Source of the DNA: CAYRHJ01 sp964424105 | GTDB taxonomy: Bacteria > Planctomycetota > Phycisphaerae > UBA1845 | Reading direction: 5' to 3' | NCBI GenBank assembly: GCA_964424105.1 | Contig: CAYRHJ010000017.1 | Coordinates: 1 to 59,994 of the forward strand | Length of the DNA stretch: 59,994 nucleotides | In this document: positions 34,726 to 43,032 of the stretch, in pieces | How positions within the stretch are numbered: position 1 is the stretch's first letter | Layout: every line of letters begins with the position of its first letter | The notes under the pieces: model-generated | The model's database searches: none | What the model was told of the DNA's origin: nothing | The model's input: the letters and a program-made list of their open reading frames with translations, nothing else | Program-made: the position numbers and the translations under genes

Positions 34726-35231
34726 GGCAGAAGCCAATGCGAAGGACAATGCAAGGCATCTTTCCTTGCCGTGCTGTACGCTCCCGCTTTGGTCGCGTGC
34801 AGGGTCGCGGCGCGGATCAGCGGACGCAAGTGACGTTGAAGGAACCGCTCCCTCACGGTCGCGGCGCGGATCGGCAGGCGCAAGTGACGTTGAAGGAACC
34901 GCTCCCTGAATAGGTGGTTTGTTGCAGGAGCGGCGCGGTTCTAGTGGCATGGACTGCGTCGTCCGATTGCCATACTGGACGCTCCCGCCTTGGTCGCGTC
35001 CAGGGTCGCGGCTCTGATAAGAGGGCGCGTTGCCGACGCGCTTAGTGGATTTTGGTGTCGTGATCATGCAGACAATTATATGGCAGTCGGACAGAAGGTA
35101 AACATGTATATGGCGGTCGGACAGAAGGTAAACATGGAAGCGACGCGTATCCGGCTGGTGATCCGAAGGTAAACCGGGAACGCCGAGTCTCCGGCCGGCA
35201 AACGGAAGAATGGTCTGAAAACTGCCGGGCG
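34726..35231. repeat. Repeat cluster: class F/G hairpins and tandem duplications
   Basis: A partial class G hairpin lies at 34773-34801 (CTGTACGC...GCGTGCAG arms). A 54-bp unit is duplicated at 34804-34911 and ends in a class F hairpin. The 77-bp element of 4605-4681 recurs at 34948-35024. A 30-bp tandem duplication is at 35077-35136. No gene is supported. Confidence 0.7.
35077..35136 (+). repeat. 30-bp tandem duplication
   Basis: Two adjacent copies (35077-35106 and 35107-35136) differing at one base, containing TCGGACAGAAGGTAAACATG. A third partial copy of GAAGGTAAAC lies at 35165-35174. Confidence 0.75.
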
Positions 35232-35738
35232 TTATTTCAATTGAATGGGCGTGGCGTATTCACGGAATTTTTTCGCGGGCATGGTGAGCGTGCGCCATTT
35301 GGATGATCGCCGGCGGGCATGGGCGCCGTAGACGTCGGCGGAGATGCTCAGAAAGGCGTAGTATTCACCTCGAAAGGGGTGGATGTACGTCGTGGGTTGG
35401 CGGCTGACCGGACCGAGCAAATGGTAGGCGAACACGATCATGGCTTTGAAGCCATCGCCGAAGATCGCCTCCCATTCACGCAGCCCATCCAGATCATCCT
35501 CCGTCAGCCAGTTTTCCCAGTACCTGCGGTGGGAGGGCGTGTCGTAGGGAAACTTTCGACCCTTGACGTCGACGAGCCATTTGCAATCCGGGGCGCGATG
35601 CACGAGAAAATCGAACGATTTGATTCGCGCTCCGGAAAAAATGGCCTTCTTGTTTTCATCGACGGCGACGTAGGCTGTCCCCTGCGATCGAAGATAGTCT
35701 TCAAACGCGGACTCGTAATGAATGTGTCGGCGGGTCAT
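35232..35738 (-). CDS. HYxxFE protein with possible PD-(D/E)XK nuclease-like core
   Basis: 168 residues from ATG 35738, which overlaps the hisS stop (ATGA), so translation is probably coupled to hisS. It opens with HYESAFEDYLRSQG, then KSFDFLV...WLVDVKGRKF. Asp43, Asp57 and Lys59 fit the D-x(n)-D-x-K core of restriction-like nuclease folds. Tyr/Trp/Arg-rich segments follow (HRRYWENWLTEDDLDGL), then YIHPFRGEYYAFLSI. I do not know a described function. Coupling to a tRNA synthetase may simply reflect shared promoter use. Confidence 0.65.
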   Translation of the reverse strand: MTRRHIHYESAFEDYLRSQGTAYVAVDENKKAIFSGARIKSFDFLVHRAPDCKWLVDVKGRKFPYDTPSHRRYWENWLTEDDLDGLREWEAIFGDGFKAMIVFAYHLLGPVSRQPTTYIHPFRGEYYAFLSISADVYGAHARRRSSKWRTLTMPAKKFREYATPIQLK

Positions 35739-37048
35739 GCGTCCGGGTGCAGTGGCTGAAAGGGATCGTTCAACAGCGTCTCGATGGTCATGGTCTGCTG
35801 AAGGCCGGCGAGCAAATCTCTGACCCGGATTTTTCGATGGGCTGACGTGTCGCCATCGACAAACACGACGCGTCGCGCCCCCCCACCTGCCGCCTGTTTC
35901 ATCTGCTTGGCCGGAGATTGTCGCTTGAATGAATAGGTCGCGGAAAGATTTTTCCCTCGCAATGACGCGATCGTCTCCAGCACGGTTTCCAAGCAATCTT
36001 GGCCATCATCGATGACGAAGAAATCGACCGAGGGCGAAAAGGTCGGGATCAAATCGAGATCGGCCAGGATTTCCTGCAAGACGACGTCGCCCACGGCAAA
36101 TCCAGCCGCGGCCATCTCCGGCCCCCCCATTGACGAAATCAGGTTGTCATATCTTCCGCCGCCAAAAATCGCACGCTGCAAACTCCCCTTACCGTAGGCT
36201 TCGTATACCACGCCGGTGTAATAGGCTAGGCCTCGAACGACCGACATATCGAAACGACAGTATTCTGCCACGCCCATGGCACGCAGCAGGTGAAACAGAC
36301 GATCCAACCGGTCGAGCGAGGCTTGGCCATCCGCGCTGCCCTGCAGAAGCTCGCGCGTTTTGTCGAGGCCTTGGGGTCCGGATTCATCGCCCAACACGAG
36401 GAGTTGAGCGGTCGGCTTCTGTGCGAGTTCAAGCCCGCCCAGGATTTTCTGATAGGTGTCCGCATCTACCTTGCCACGCTTGTCAAGAACTGCGTACACG
36501 GCGTCATGGCGGTCGAGGGGAACCCCGATGTGGGTCAGAATGGCTGCCAGCATCTCTCGCGAGCTGATCTTGATGACGACGTGTTCGGGTGTCAGTCCCA
36601 CTTCGCGGAAGAAATCGGCGGCTACGAATATACATTCCGCGTCGGCTAGCACGTCCGCTTCGCCCATCACGTCGATGTTCCACTGGAAGAACTCGCGAAG
36701 TCGGCCTCGCTGCGGGCGTTCGGCGCGACAGAGTCGAGGCATGGAAAACCACTTGATCGGTTTCGGGAGCGTCGCAGCCTTGGCCGCCACCATGCGGGCG
36801 AGCGTGGGCGTCATTTCAGGGCGGATGGCGAATTCGCGTTCGCCGCGATCTTGAAAATGGAACAGCTCGCTGACGATGCCCTCGCCGCTCTTGACCTTGT
36901 ACAGGTCGAGTGATTCAAAGATCGGGCCGTCGTATTCTTCGAATCCGTTGCGCAGCGAAACTCGCCGCCAAGCATCCATGATCCATTGGCGAACCCGCAT
37001 CTGCTCGGGATAGAAATCACGCATGCCTCTCGGCGCCTGAATTTTCAT
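35735..37048 (-). CDS. hisS: Histidine-tRNA ligase
   Basis: Class II synthetase charging tRNA-His, 437 residues. Motifs: RGMRDFYPEQ at the N-terminus, motif 2 in FSMPRLCRAERPQRGRLREF with QWNIDVMG, the histidine-specific VRGLAYYTGVVYEAY, GGGRYDNL, and an anticodon-binding domain from ~345. Length is normal. It is followed by, and overlaps, the HYxxFE gene. The Shine-Dalgarno before ATG 37048 is weak. Confidence 0.96.
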   Translation of the reverse strand: MKIQAPRGMRDFYPEQMRVRQWIMDAWRRVSLRNGFEEYDGPIFESLDLYKVKSGEGIVSELFHFQDRGEREFAIRPEMTPTLARMVAAKAATLPKPIKWFSMPRLCRAERPQRGRLREFFQWNIDVMGEADVLADAECIFVAADFFREVGLTPEHVVIKISSREMLAAILTHIGVPLDRHDAVYAVLDKRGKVDADTYQKILGGLELAQKPTAQLLVLGDESGPQGLDKTRELLQGSADGQASLDRLDRLFHLLRAMGVAEYCRFDMSVVRGLAYYTGVVYEAYGKGSLQRAIFGGGRYDNLISSMGGPEMAAAGFAVGDVVLQEILADLDLIPTFSPSVDFFVIDDGQDCLETVLETIASLRGKNLSATYSFKRQSPAKQMKQAAGGGARRVVFVDGDTSAHRKIRVRDLLAGLQQTMTIETLLNDPFQPLHPDA

Positions 37049-37552
37049 GCAATCTTGAATCCGGTGGAGCGGGGCATTATTGAGCCATTTCGCCGATGGC
37101 TGGAAGCGTCCATGCCGTCAGTGTGCGACGTCGTGTCGCGATTTACGAATTCACGCCTGCCCCCTACCCTACCGTGATTCGCGTAAATGAAAAGGCCCGA
37201 CGTGACGGACGGTGGGCTGTTGGCATGTCTGGATTCCGGCGTTCGCCGGAATGACGGAGCGCGCCGGAATGACGGAGCGCGGCGGACCGCTCGCTTTGCG
37301 CTCGCCGCTCGTAAAATGCACCTGGTCGCGGGTCGGAAAGAGGCGGGTGAAACCCGCCGTACAAACGCCGATCATCGGCTCCCCCACCTCCAAAGGAGGT
37401 GGGCCACCCGCCGTACAAACGCCGATCATCGGCTCCCCCACCTCCAAAGGAGGTGGGCCACCCGGCCGTGCTGATCATCGAGACCCCACCCATCACTGCG
37501 CGATGGATGGGGCACCCCCGCGGATGCGTGGCCAGCTACAGGCGGAGTGAAA
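37049..37552. repeat. Array of palindromes: class D, two class A and one class C in direct orientation
   Basis: A class D hairpin lies at 37232-37255. Class A units (CCCACCTCC-AAA-GGAGGTGGG) at 37371-37409 and 37425-37463 are 54 bp apart. A class C unit lies at 37474-37517. The A and C units all begin ATCATCG and end CACCC. No gene is supported in these 504 bp; short frames here consist of repeat-derived residues. Confidence 0.8.
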
Positions 37553-38302
37553 CTACGGTGTTGAAAGGCTACCGATTACCGGTTTCGTCGGACCGTCACG
37601 ATTAGAAGTTATGAACCGGATTTGTGTGGTGCCGGATTTGTTGAGTTGATGCGCCTGCGGATCATAGCGGATCACAATAGTCCCGGTCGAATCGGGTCCG
37701 TCTGTCGAGTAGCCATCCGCCGGCGGACGGATTGGCCCGACCCGTGAAATCACACCATCGTTGCGTACGAGTTCGAGGCGACCGTTGTTGACGAGCTCAC
37801 CATATTCGGTGCCGATCGGCAATTCAATCTGACTGCGGTAAACGGTCAAAAGAACCTCGTCGTGGGCGATGACTAAATCGGCCTGATCGAAGGGATCTTC
37901 GTTCGTTTGCCAAGTTGCGCCGATTTTCATCATGTCTCGTACGCCCCGCTGTCGATAGGCCGCGACGGCGACGGTGATTGTTTCACCGTGTTTTGCGTCG
38001 ATCGTCGTGCCAAATTCGAAATGTCCGGCCTCGTTCAGGTGGGCTTCGATCAATTCGCCGTTGGCCGATGCGATGCAGTAATCGGCCAAGCCGATGGGGC
38101 TGACGGGTGCTTTCGATCGGGGTCCCTTGGTGATGACGAAACTGAATCGGACGAGTTCACCGACGTGGACGAATTGACGATCCAAGGTTGACCAGCCGGT
38201 GGGGCTGGGTCCCGTGTCGGTGGCGAGAGAACCCCTGATTCCGATGCAACCGCAAGACAGCGTGCAAAGAGTTACGGCGGCACAGAACGATGTTCTGGAC
38301 AC
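37553..38302 (-). CDS. Putative lipoprotein of unknown function
   Basis: 249 residues with a lipoprotein signal (MSRTSFCAAVTLCTLSCGC; the lipobox is ambiguous between Cys17 and Cys19). The body is predicted beta-rich with no recognised domain: WSTLDRQFVHVGELVRFSF, GETITVAVAAY, GTIVIRYDPQAHQL. The alternating strands suggest an immunoglobulin-like sandwich, as in many surface lipoproteins. It may share a promoter with the YkgJ-like gene, whose stop is 10 bp upstream. Confidence 0.6.
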   Translation of the reverse strand: MSRTSFCAAVTLCTLSCGCIGIRGSLATDTGPSPTGWSTLDRQFVHVGELVRFSFVITKGPRSKAPVSPIGLADYCIASANGELIEAHLNEAGHFEFGTTIDAKHGETITVAVAAYRQRGVRDMMKIGATWQTNEDPFDQADLVIAHDEVLLTVYRSQIELPIGTEYGELVNNGRLELVRNDGVISRVGPIRPPADGYSTDGPDSTGTIVIRYDPQAHQLNKSGTTQIRFITSNRDGPTKPVIGSLSTP

Positions 38303-38311
38303 CTCGCCCCC

Positions 38312-38740
38312 CTATCCGACCATGGCGCGGTCTTGCCGTTTTGAACGCTTTTTCGACTTTCCCGCGAGCCGGCGTTTCGATGGAGCGGTCCGCTGACGGG
38401 CCAGTATCTCTTTTCCGTAGGACTCGATCTGTTCGGGCGCGGTGAACAGATGTTCATATTGGTAATCGCCGCCGACGTAGTCGCAATCTTCGGCCTTGTA
38501 TTCGCGACAAATCGTCGGCCTGGTTTGATAGACGCCGCATTTGAAATCCGCCTGGAGATTTCGACAGCGGGCCCGGATTTGGACAAACCAATCACCGTCT
38601 TCGACGAACACGGTGACGCCTTCATGCATCAGGTACCAGCGGATGTCGTCAAAATCGCGGCGTGTTTCCGGTTTATCCAGCGGCAGCGCCAAGTACTGAC
38701 AGCAGACCGCCGTGCAATGATCACAGAGCGTGCAAGTCAT
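38312..38740 (-). CDS. YkgJ-family cysteine-cluster protein
   Basis: 142 residues starting at ATG 38740, which has AAGGAGG 8 nt upstream; an ATG 6 bp earlier is too close to it. Cys3, Cys6, Cys9, Cys13 and Cys14 (TCTLCDHCTAVCC) plus later CRNL, CGVYQTRP and CREYKAEDC match the CxxCC zinc- or iron-binding family (YkgJ/UPF0153). Biochemical role is unknown. It ends in a strongly basic tail (KRRLAGKSKKRSKRQDR). Divergent from rsmD. Confidence 0.85.
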   Translation of the reverse strand: MTCTLCDHCTAVCCQYLALPLDKPETRRDFDDIRWYLMHEGVTVFVEDGDWFVQIRARCRNLQADFKCGVYQTRPTICREYKAEDCDYVGGDYQYEHLFTAPEQIESYGKEILARQRTAPSKRRLAGKSKKRSKRQDRAMVG

Positions 38741-38835
38741 CGACATCGCCTCCTTGCCAATATTCTCGTCGAGGCACATTATAACCGCCATCGTGCGCAA
38801 GGGTCAACGCAAACAGTCGGTCAGGAGCCATCAAC

Positions 38836-39495
38836 TTGCGAATCATCGGCGGCAAATGGCGGTCGCGAATCATAGACTTTCCTGATACTCGGCAGACGCG
38901 TCCCATGCCCGATCGGATTCGGGAATCCATTTTCGACATATTGGCGTCGCGCTTCCGACTGCCCGGTACGATTCCGCCGTTTGGCGTCGCGGATCTGTTC
39001 GCCGGATCAGGCAGCATGGGATTGGAAGCCGTCTCCCGTGGGGCGGCCTGTTGCGATTTCGTCGAGCGTCGTGGACCGGCGCTGCCGGCGTTGAAAGCGA
39101 ACTTGAAAACGTTGGCGGCTGGGCCATTCTGCCGTATCATCAATCGTGATGCTTGGACGGTGGCGCTGACGACGCCGCGCCCCGACTGCGCCTTTGGATT
39201 GATTTTCGTGGACCCGCCTTATGTCGACAGTCGCGATACGCGTACGACCGGTCGGCTGGCCGGCTTGATGGATGACCTGTATCGCGCGGGTTGGGCCGAC
39301 AGGGAAACCGTCGTCGTCGCCCATCACGAGAAACGTGTCACGTTTCCATCCTGGAATGACCGACCCTGGACGGTGACGGATCGCCGCGTCTATGGGACGG
39401 CCTGCATCACCTTCGTTGCAGCCACGCCCATTCAAGATCCGACGGACGATCCGGCCCCTGTCTGCGACGCGAATCGCCACCATGACCCGACGTGA
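38836..39495 (+). CDS. rsmD: 16S rRNA (guanine-N2)-methyltransferase RsmD
   Basis: Methylates G966 of 16S rRNA in the small subunit (E. coli numbering). The 219 residues start at TTG 38836, with AGGAG 9 nt upstream. IIGGKWRSRII, TRPMPDRIRESIFDIL, the SAM-binding DLFAGSGSMGLEAVSRG and the catalytic DPPY (126-129) are the family signatures. The last ~25 residues exceed the usual end and overlap the next gene by 14 bp. Confidence 0.92.
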   Translation: MRIIGGKWRSRIIDFPDTRQTRPMPDRIRESIFDILASRFRLPGTIPPFGVADLFAGSGSMGLEAVSRGAACCDFVERRGPALPALKANLKTLAAGPFCRIINRDAWTVALTTPRPDCAFGLIFVDPPYVDSRDTRTTGRLAGLMDDLYRAGWADRETVVVAHHEKRVTFPSWNDRPWTVTDRRVYGTACITFVAATPIQDPTDDPAPVCDANRHHDPT

Positions 39496-40738
39496 AAAGC
39501 AAAGCGCTCGCGCTCAACGTGCCGCTCGGAAAATCATCGATGATTTGCGGGCGTCGGGACACGTCGCCTATTTCGCCGGCGGTTGTGTGCGCGATCTGCT
39601 GCTGGGGCTTGAACCGCAGGATTACGACGTGGCTACCGACGCGGTTCCTGAACGCGTGTCGTCGCTTTTTCGCCAAACAGACCTCGTGGGAGCACGATTC
39701 GGGGTCGTTCTGGTTCGTCTGTTCGGATTGCAAATCGAAGTGGCTACGTTTCGATCCGACGGGACGTATTCTGACGGGCGGCATCCCGATCAGATTCGTT
39801 TCGGCGACGAGCGCGAAGACGCGCTTCGCCGGGATTTTACCATGAACGGCATGTTCTACGACCCGCATGACGATCGAGTCATCGATCACGTCGGCGGGCG
39901 GGCCGATCTGGACGCGGGGCTGGTTCGTGCCATCGGTGATCCTGCCCTTCGTTTCGAGGAGGATCATCTGCGCATGCTTCGGGCCATTCGATTTGCAGCC
40001 CGATTCCGTTTCGCATTGGAATCGGCCACGTTGTCTGCGATTCAACAGCAGGCCCATCGGCTATCGAGCATTAGCCAGGAACGCATCCGCGAGGAGCTGC
40101 GATTGATCGTCACCCATGAAAGCCGCGTGGTCGGTTGGGAGCGGCTGGTGAAATCGCGGTTGTCCGATCACCTGGTGAAAGGCTTGCAATGGTCCCCCGA
40201 AGCGTCGGCTGCGGTGGGTCAGCGCCTCGCAGCCTTGGATGACTGCGTTTCGTTTCCGCTCGCCATGGCGTGTTTGCTTGCCGGCTATTCTAGCGTCGAT
40301 GTGCGATCTTTTTGCGAGCGCCTGCGCTGCTCGAACGCAGAATCAGACGCCGTAGGCTGGCTGCTCAACAATCTGCCCAGGGTGACAAACGTCCATCAGC
40401 TCGAATTGGCCGACATCAAGTTGTTACGCGCTCGCCCGGCTTTTGACGACCTGACGCGACTGCTGCGGGCAAACCTGCAAGCCGACGGCAGGCCGCTGGA
40501 TGCGCATAGCGAGTTAGTGCGACGTGCTGCGGAACTGCCCGAAGACGAAGTCGCCCCCCCTCCCCTCGTCACCGGGACCGACCTGATTCAGCGATCCGTG
40601 CCCGCGGGCCCTTTCTACTCCTACGCGTTGAATCAAATCTACCGTGCCCAACTGAACAACGGCCTGCCCGATCGCACCGCGGCGCTGGACATGCTGGACA
40701 CCTTGATCAAGAATCAGAAATCAGCGGATGAGGCCTGA
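39482..40738 (+). CDS. CCA tRNA nucleotidyltransferase / poly(A) polymerase family
   Basis: 418 residues from ATG 39482, inside the end of rsmD. The nucleotidyltransferase motif is GGCVRDLLLG followed by DYDVATDA (catalytic Asp-x-Asp). Then come RRDFTMNGMFYD, GRADLDAGLVRAIGDP and RFEEDHLRMLRAIRFAARF. This is the class II pattern shared by CCA-adding enzymes and PcnB, and the two cannot be separated confidently from sequence. The C-terminal helical part is longer than in minimal bacterial CCA enzymes. Its last 18 bp overlap the convergent fliN-like gene. Confidence 0.88.
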   Translation: MTRREKQSARAQRAARKIIDDLRASGHVAYFAGGCVRDLLLGLEPQDYDVATDAVPERVSSLFRQTDLVGARFGVVLVRLFGLQIEVATFRSDGTYSDGRHPDQIRFGDEREDALRRDFTMNGMFYDPHDDRVIDHVGGRADLDAGLVRAIGDPALRFEEDHLRMLRAIRFAARFRFALESATLSAIQQQAHRLSSISQERIREELRLIVTHESRVVGWERLVKSRLSDHLVKGLQWSPEASAAVGQRLAALDDCVSFPLAMACLLAGYSSVDVRSFCERLRCSNAESDAVGWLLNNLPRVTNVHQLELADIKLLRARPAFDDLTRLLRANLQADGRPLDAHSELVRRAAELPEDEVAPPPLVTGTDLIQRSVPAGPFYSYALNQIYRAQLNNGLPDRTAALDMLDTLIKNQKSADEA

Positions 40739-41149
40739 CGCGATCAATCGCTGTGCCAGCGGCTGGATGCGGATCACTCGAAGCCCGAATTTCTCGCCGC
40801 ACTTGACGGCGTTGCCGATCCCGATGGGCACGTTGTTGGCGTACAGTTCAAGAACCGCATCCGCCGATCGATCGAATTCAATGATCGTGCCCACGTTCAG
40901 ATCGAGTAGCTGATCCACTTTCATTCGCCTTTCAGCCAGGCGAACCTTGATGGATAGGCGAATCGGCACCAGGCGATCGAGCTGGACCTGTGACGCACGA
41001 AGTCGATAGCGTTCGTCGAGCGCGGGTTCATTTTCGGAGATGGTCGTGACGCGGGCCGGCGAGGTTTCGGCTTTCCGCGCCGGGGGTGATTCCGCGTCGG
41101 ACCCGGCGCTGTACAGCGTGTCAATGTCGGATTGGTCCAATAATGTCAT
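40721..41149 (-). CDS. fliN: FliN-like flagellar motor switch (SpoA domain) protein
   Basis: 142 residues from ATG 41149. The N-terminal MTLLDQSDIDTLYSAG matches the S-Q-x-D-I-D-x-L start of FliM/FliN proteins. A low-complexity linker follows, then a C-terminal SpoA domain (LDRLVPIRLSIKVRLAERRM, LLDLNVGTIIEFDR, LELYANNVPIGIGNAVKCGE, KFGLRVIRI). In the motor switch it binds FliM and FliG. No other flagellar gene is in the window, so it is an orphan. Type III secretion SctQ is a less likely alternative. Tail-to-tail overlap with the preceding gene. Confidence 0.85.
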   Translation of the reverse strand: MTLLDQSDIDTLYSAGSDAESPPARKAETSPARVTTISENEPALDERYRLRASQVQLDRLVPIRLSIKVRLAERRMKVDQLLDLNVGTIIEFDRSADAVLELYANNVPIGIGNAVKCGEKFGLRVIRIQPLAQRLIASGLIR

Positions 41150-41237
41150 GTTGCTCTGCCACGCGGTCAGCGGCGCAACGAGCGCGCACCGCACCCGATA
41201 GGCCATATCGGTTGACCTTCTTCGCGACTTGTGAAAC

Positions 41238-42479
41238 CTAATCGAATCGTTTCAGCACGATGCAGGCGTTGTGGCCGCCGAACCCGAATGCGTTGGTGAG
41301 CGCGACACGGACGCGGTGATCCCGTGCCGTTTGGGGGACGTAGTCCAGATCGCAACCTTGGCCGGGGTTTTGCAGGTTTGTCGTGGGCGGAATGACTCCG
41401 TGACACATGGCGTTGATCGTCGCGACGACCGCCGTCCCCCCGCTGGCGCCCAACAGATGCCCGATGCTGCTCTTGATACTGCTGACGGGCATTCGCTTGG
41501 CGTGATTACCGAACACGCGCTTGATGGCCACCGTTTCGGCGACGTCTCCCAGCGGCGTGCTCGTACCGTGCGCATTGATGTAATCAACGTCTTCCGCGCC
41601 GACGTTCGCGTCGCGCAGGCTGTTCTGCATGGCTTGCGCCGCGCCGAACCCGTTCTCCATGGGCTGCGTGATGTGATTGGCATCGGCCGATGCCCCGTAA
41701 CCCGCGACCTCCGCCAAAATTTTCGCCCCGCGCTTCCGGGCATGTTCCAGTTCTTCAAAAACGATTACCGCAGCCCCCTCCCCCAACACGAAACCGTCCC
41801 GTTCCGCATCGAAAGGACAGGACGCCCGTTTCGGGTCCACCTCGCGACTGCTCAACGCCTTCATGGCCGCAAACGACGCCAATCCCAGCGGCGTCAGGGC
41901 GGCTTCGCTTCCGCCGGTCAATACCACGTCCACCTTACCCTGCCGAACCAATGACAACGCAGCTCCCATCGCATCGGTGGCGGACGCACACGCCGTCGAA
42001 ACCGAAAACGACGGTCCCCGAAAACCATATTCGATTGAAATGTTTCCCGCGGCTGCGTTGACCATCAGCTTGGGTATCGTAAACGCCGAGACCTTGCCGG
42101 GATCCTTCTCCAAAAGCCGTTGCTTTTGACACTCGATCTCCATCAGCCCACCAATGCCCGAACCGACAATCACGCCCGCCCGATCCAGATTCATTAGCGA
42201 AGGATCAAGCCCCGACGCTCCAAACGCCTCCTTGGCGGCGACGAGGGCGAATTGCGAAAACCGGTCCAATCTCTTGATGGCTTTGCGATCGATGTGATCC
42301 TGCGGGTCGAAATCGGTGCATTCCGCACCGATCCGCACGTCAAACCCGGTCGTATCGAACAAGGTAACGCGACCGACCCCGCTGACACCGTCAATCAGGT
42401 GATCCCAGAAGGATTCGACCGAAAGACCAATGGGCGTCACAGCGCCCATGCCCGTCACCACCACTCGACGTTGGGACAT
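41238..42479 (-). CDS. fabF: Beta-ketoacyl-ACP synthase II
   Basis: Elongating condensing enzyme of fatty-acid synthesis. The 413 residues start RRVVVTGMGAVTPIG and carry the active-site Cys in VSTACASATDAMG, the first His in NAHGTSTPLGD and the second in SSIGHLLGASGG, giving the Cys-His-His triad. Length is standard. It lies 24 bp downstream of acpP, in the cluster rpmF-fabH-fabD-fabG-acpP-fabF. Confidence 0.96.
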   Translation of the reverse strand: MSQRRVVVTGMGAVTPIGLSVESFWDHLIDGVSGVGRVTLFDTTGFDVRIGAECTDFDPQDHIDRKAIKRLDRFSQFALVAAKEAFGASGLDPSLMNLDRAGVIVGSGIGGLMEIECQKQRLLEKDPGKVSAFTIPKLMVNAAAGNISIEYGFRGPSFSVSTACASATDAMGAALSLVRQGKVDVVLTGGSEAALTPLGLASFAAMKALSSREVDPKRASCPFDAERDGFVLGEGAAVIVFEELEHARKRGAKILAEVAGYGASADANHITQPMENGFGAAQAMQNSLRDANVGAEDVDYINAHGTSTPLGDVAETVAIKRVFGNHAKRMPVSSIKSSIGHLLGASGGTAVVATINAMCHGVIPPTTNLQNPGQGCDLDYVPQTARDHRVRVALTNAFGFGGHNACIVLKRFD

Positions 42480-42503
42480 GATGCTTCCTGAACCGACAAG
42501 CGA

Positions 42504-42758
42504 TTACGACTTGCTGTTGATGTGTCCTTTGATGTAGTCGATCGCCTGCCCGACGGTTTGAATCTTCTCGGCCTCGTCGTCCGGTATGTTTAGGTCGAAC
42601 TCGTCCTCAAGCTCCATGACCAGTTCGACGGTATCCAACGAGTCGGCGTTTAGATCGTTGACGAAGGATGTCTCCTTGCGGATGTCCGCCTTGTCCACGC
42701 TCATCTGTTCGCTGACAATTCCAATGACCTTGCTTTCAATTTCTTCCACGGTCGGCAC
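42504..42758 (-). CDS. acpP: Acyl carrier protein
   Basis: 84 residues. The start is GTG 42758, where GAGGAGG lies 8 nt upstream; the longer open frame has no homology before it. The phosphopantetheine site is DLNADSLDTVELVMELED with Ser40. Acidic, helical and standard length. It carries the growing acyl chain for the enzymes encoded beside it. Confidence 0.96.
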   Translation of the reverse strand: MPTVEEIESKVIGIVSEQMSVDKADIRKETSFVNDLNADSLDTVELVMELEDEFDLNIPDDEAEKIQTVGQAIDYIKGHINSKS

Positions 42759-43032
42759 GGATTCATCCTCCTCAAACCAGGCCCCAAGCCCGGAAACTAT
42801 CTTTGATTGACCCTGGGAATATAGCCTAGGTCCGGGGGGCACGCAACACACAATTACCGGGCCCCTACCACCCCCTGGCCGCCTTGGCCCGGGGCACAAT
42901 CGGACGCCTTGATCCAGCGAAGCCAGCCGCGGAAATCCATCAACACGGCCTGGACCTTCGCCATCCATCTCAAAAGCCAATTCCATCCAATGGGGACTTG
43001 ATCCAGCCGACATCCGCGACGGTGCAGGTCTA

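Noticed and set aside
37371..37463. Possible CRISPR-like repeats (also 59841-59994)
   Set aside because: Units are tandem with little or no unique spacer, the inter-hairpin sequence is itself repeated, and no cas gene is present. They fit REP-like palindromes.
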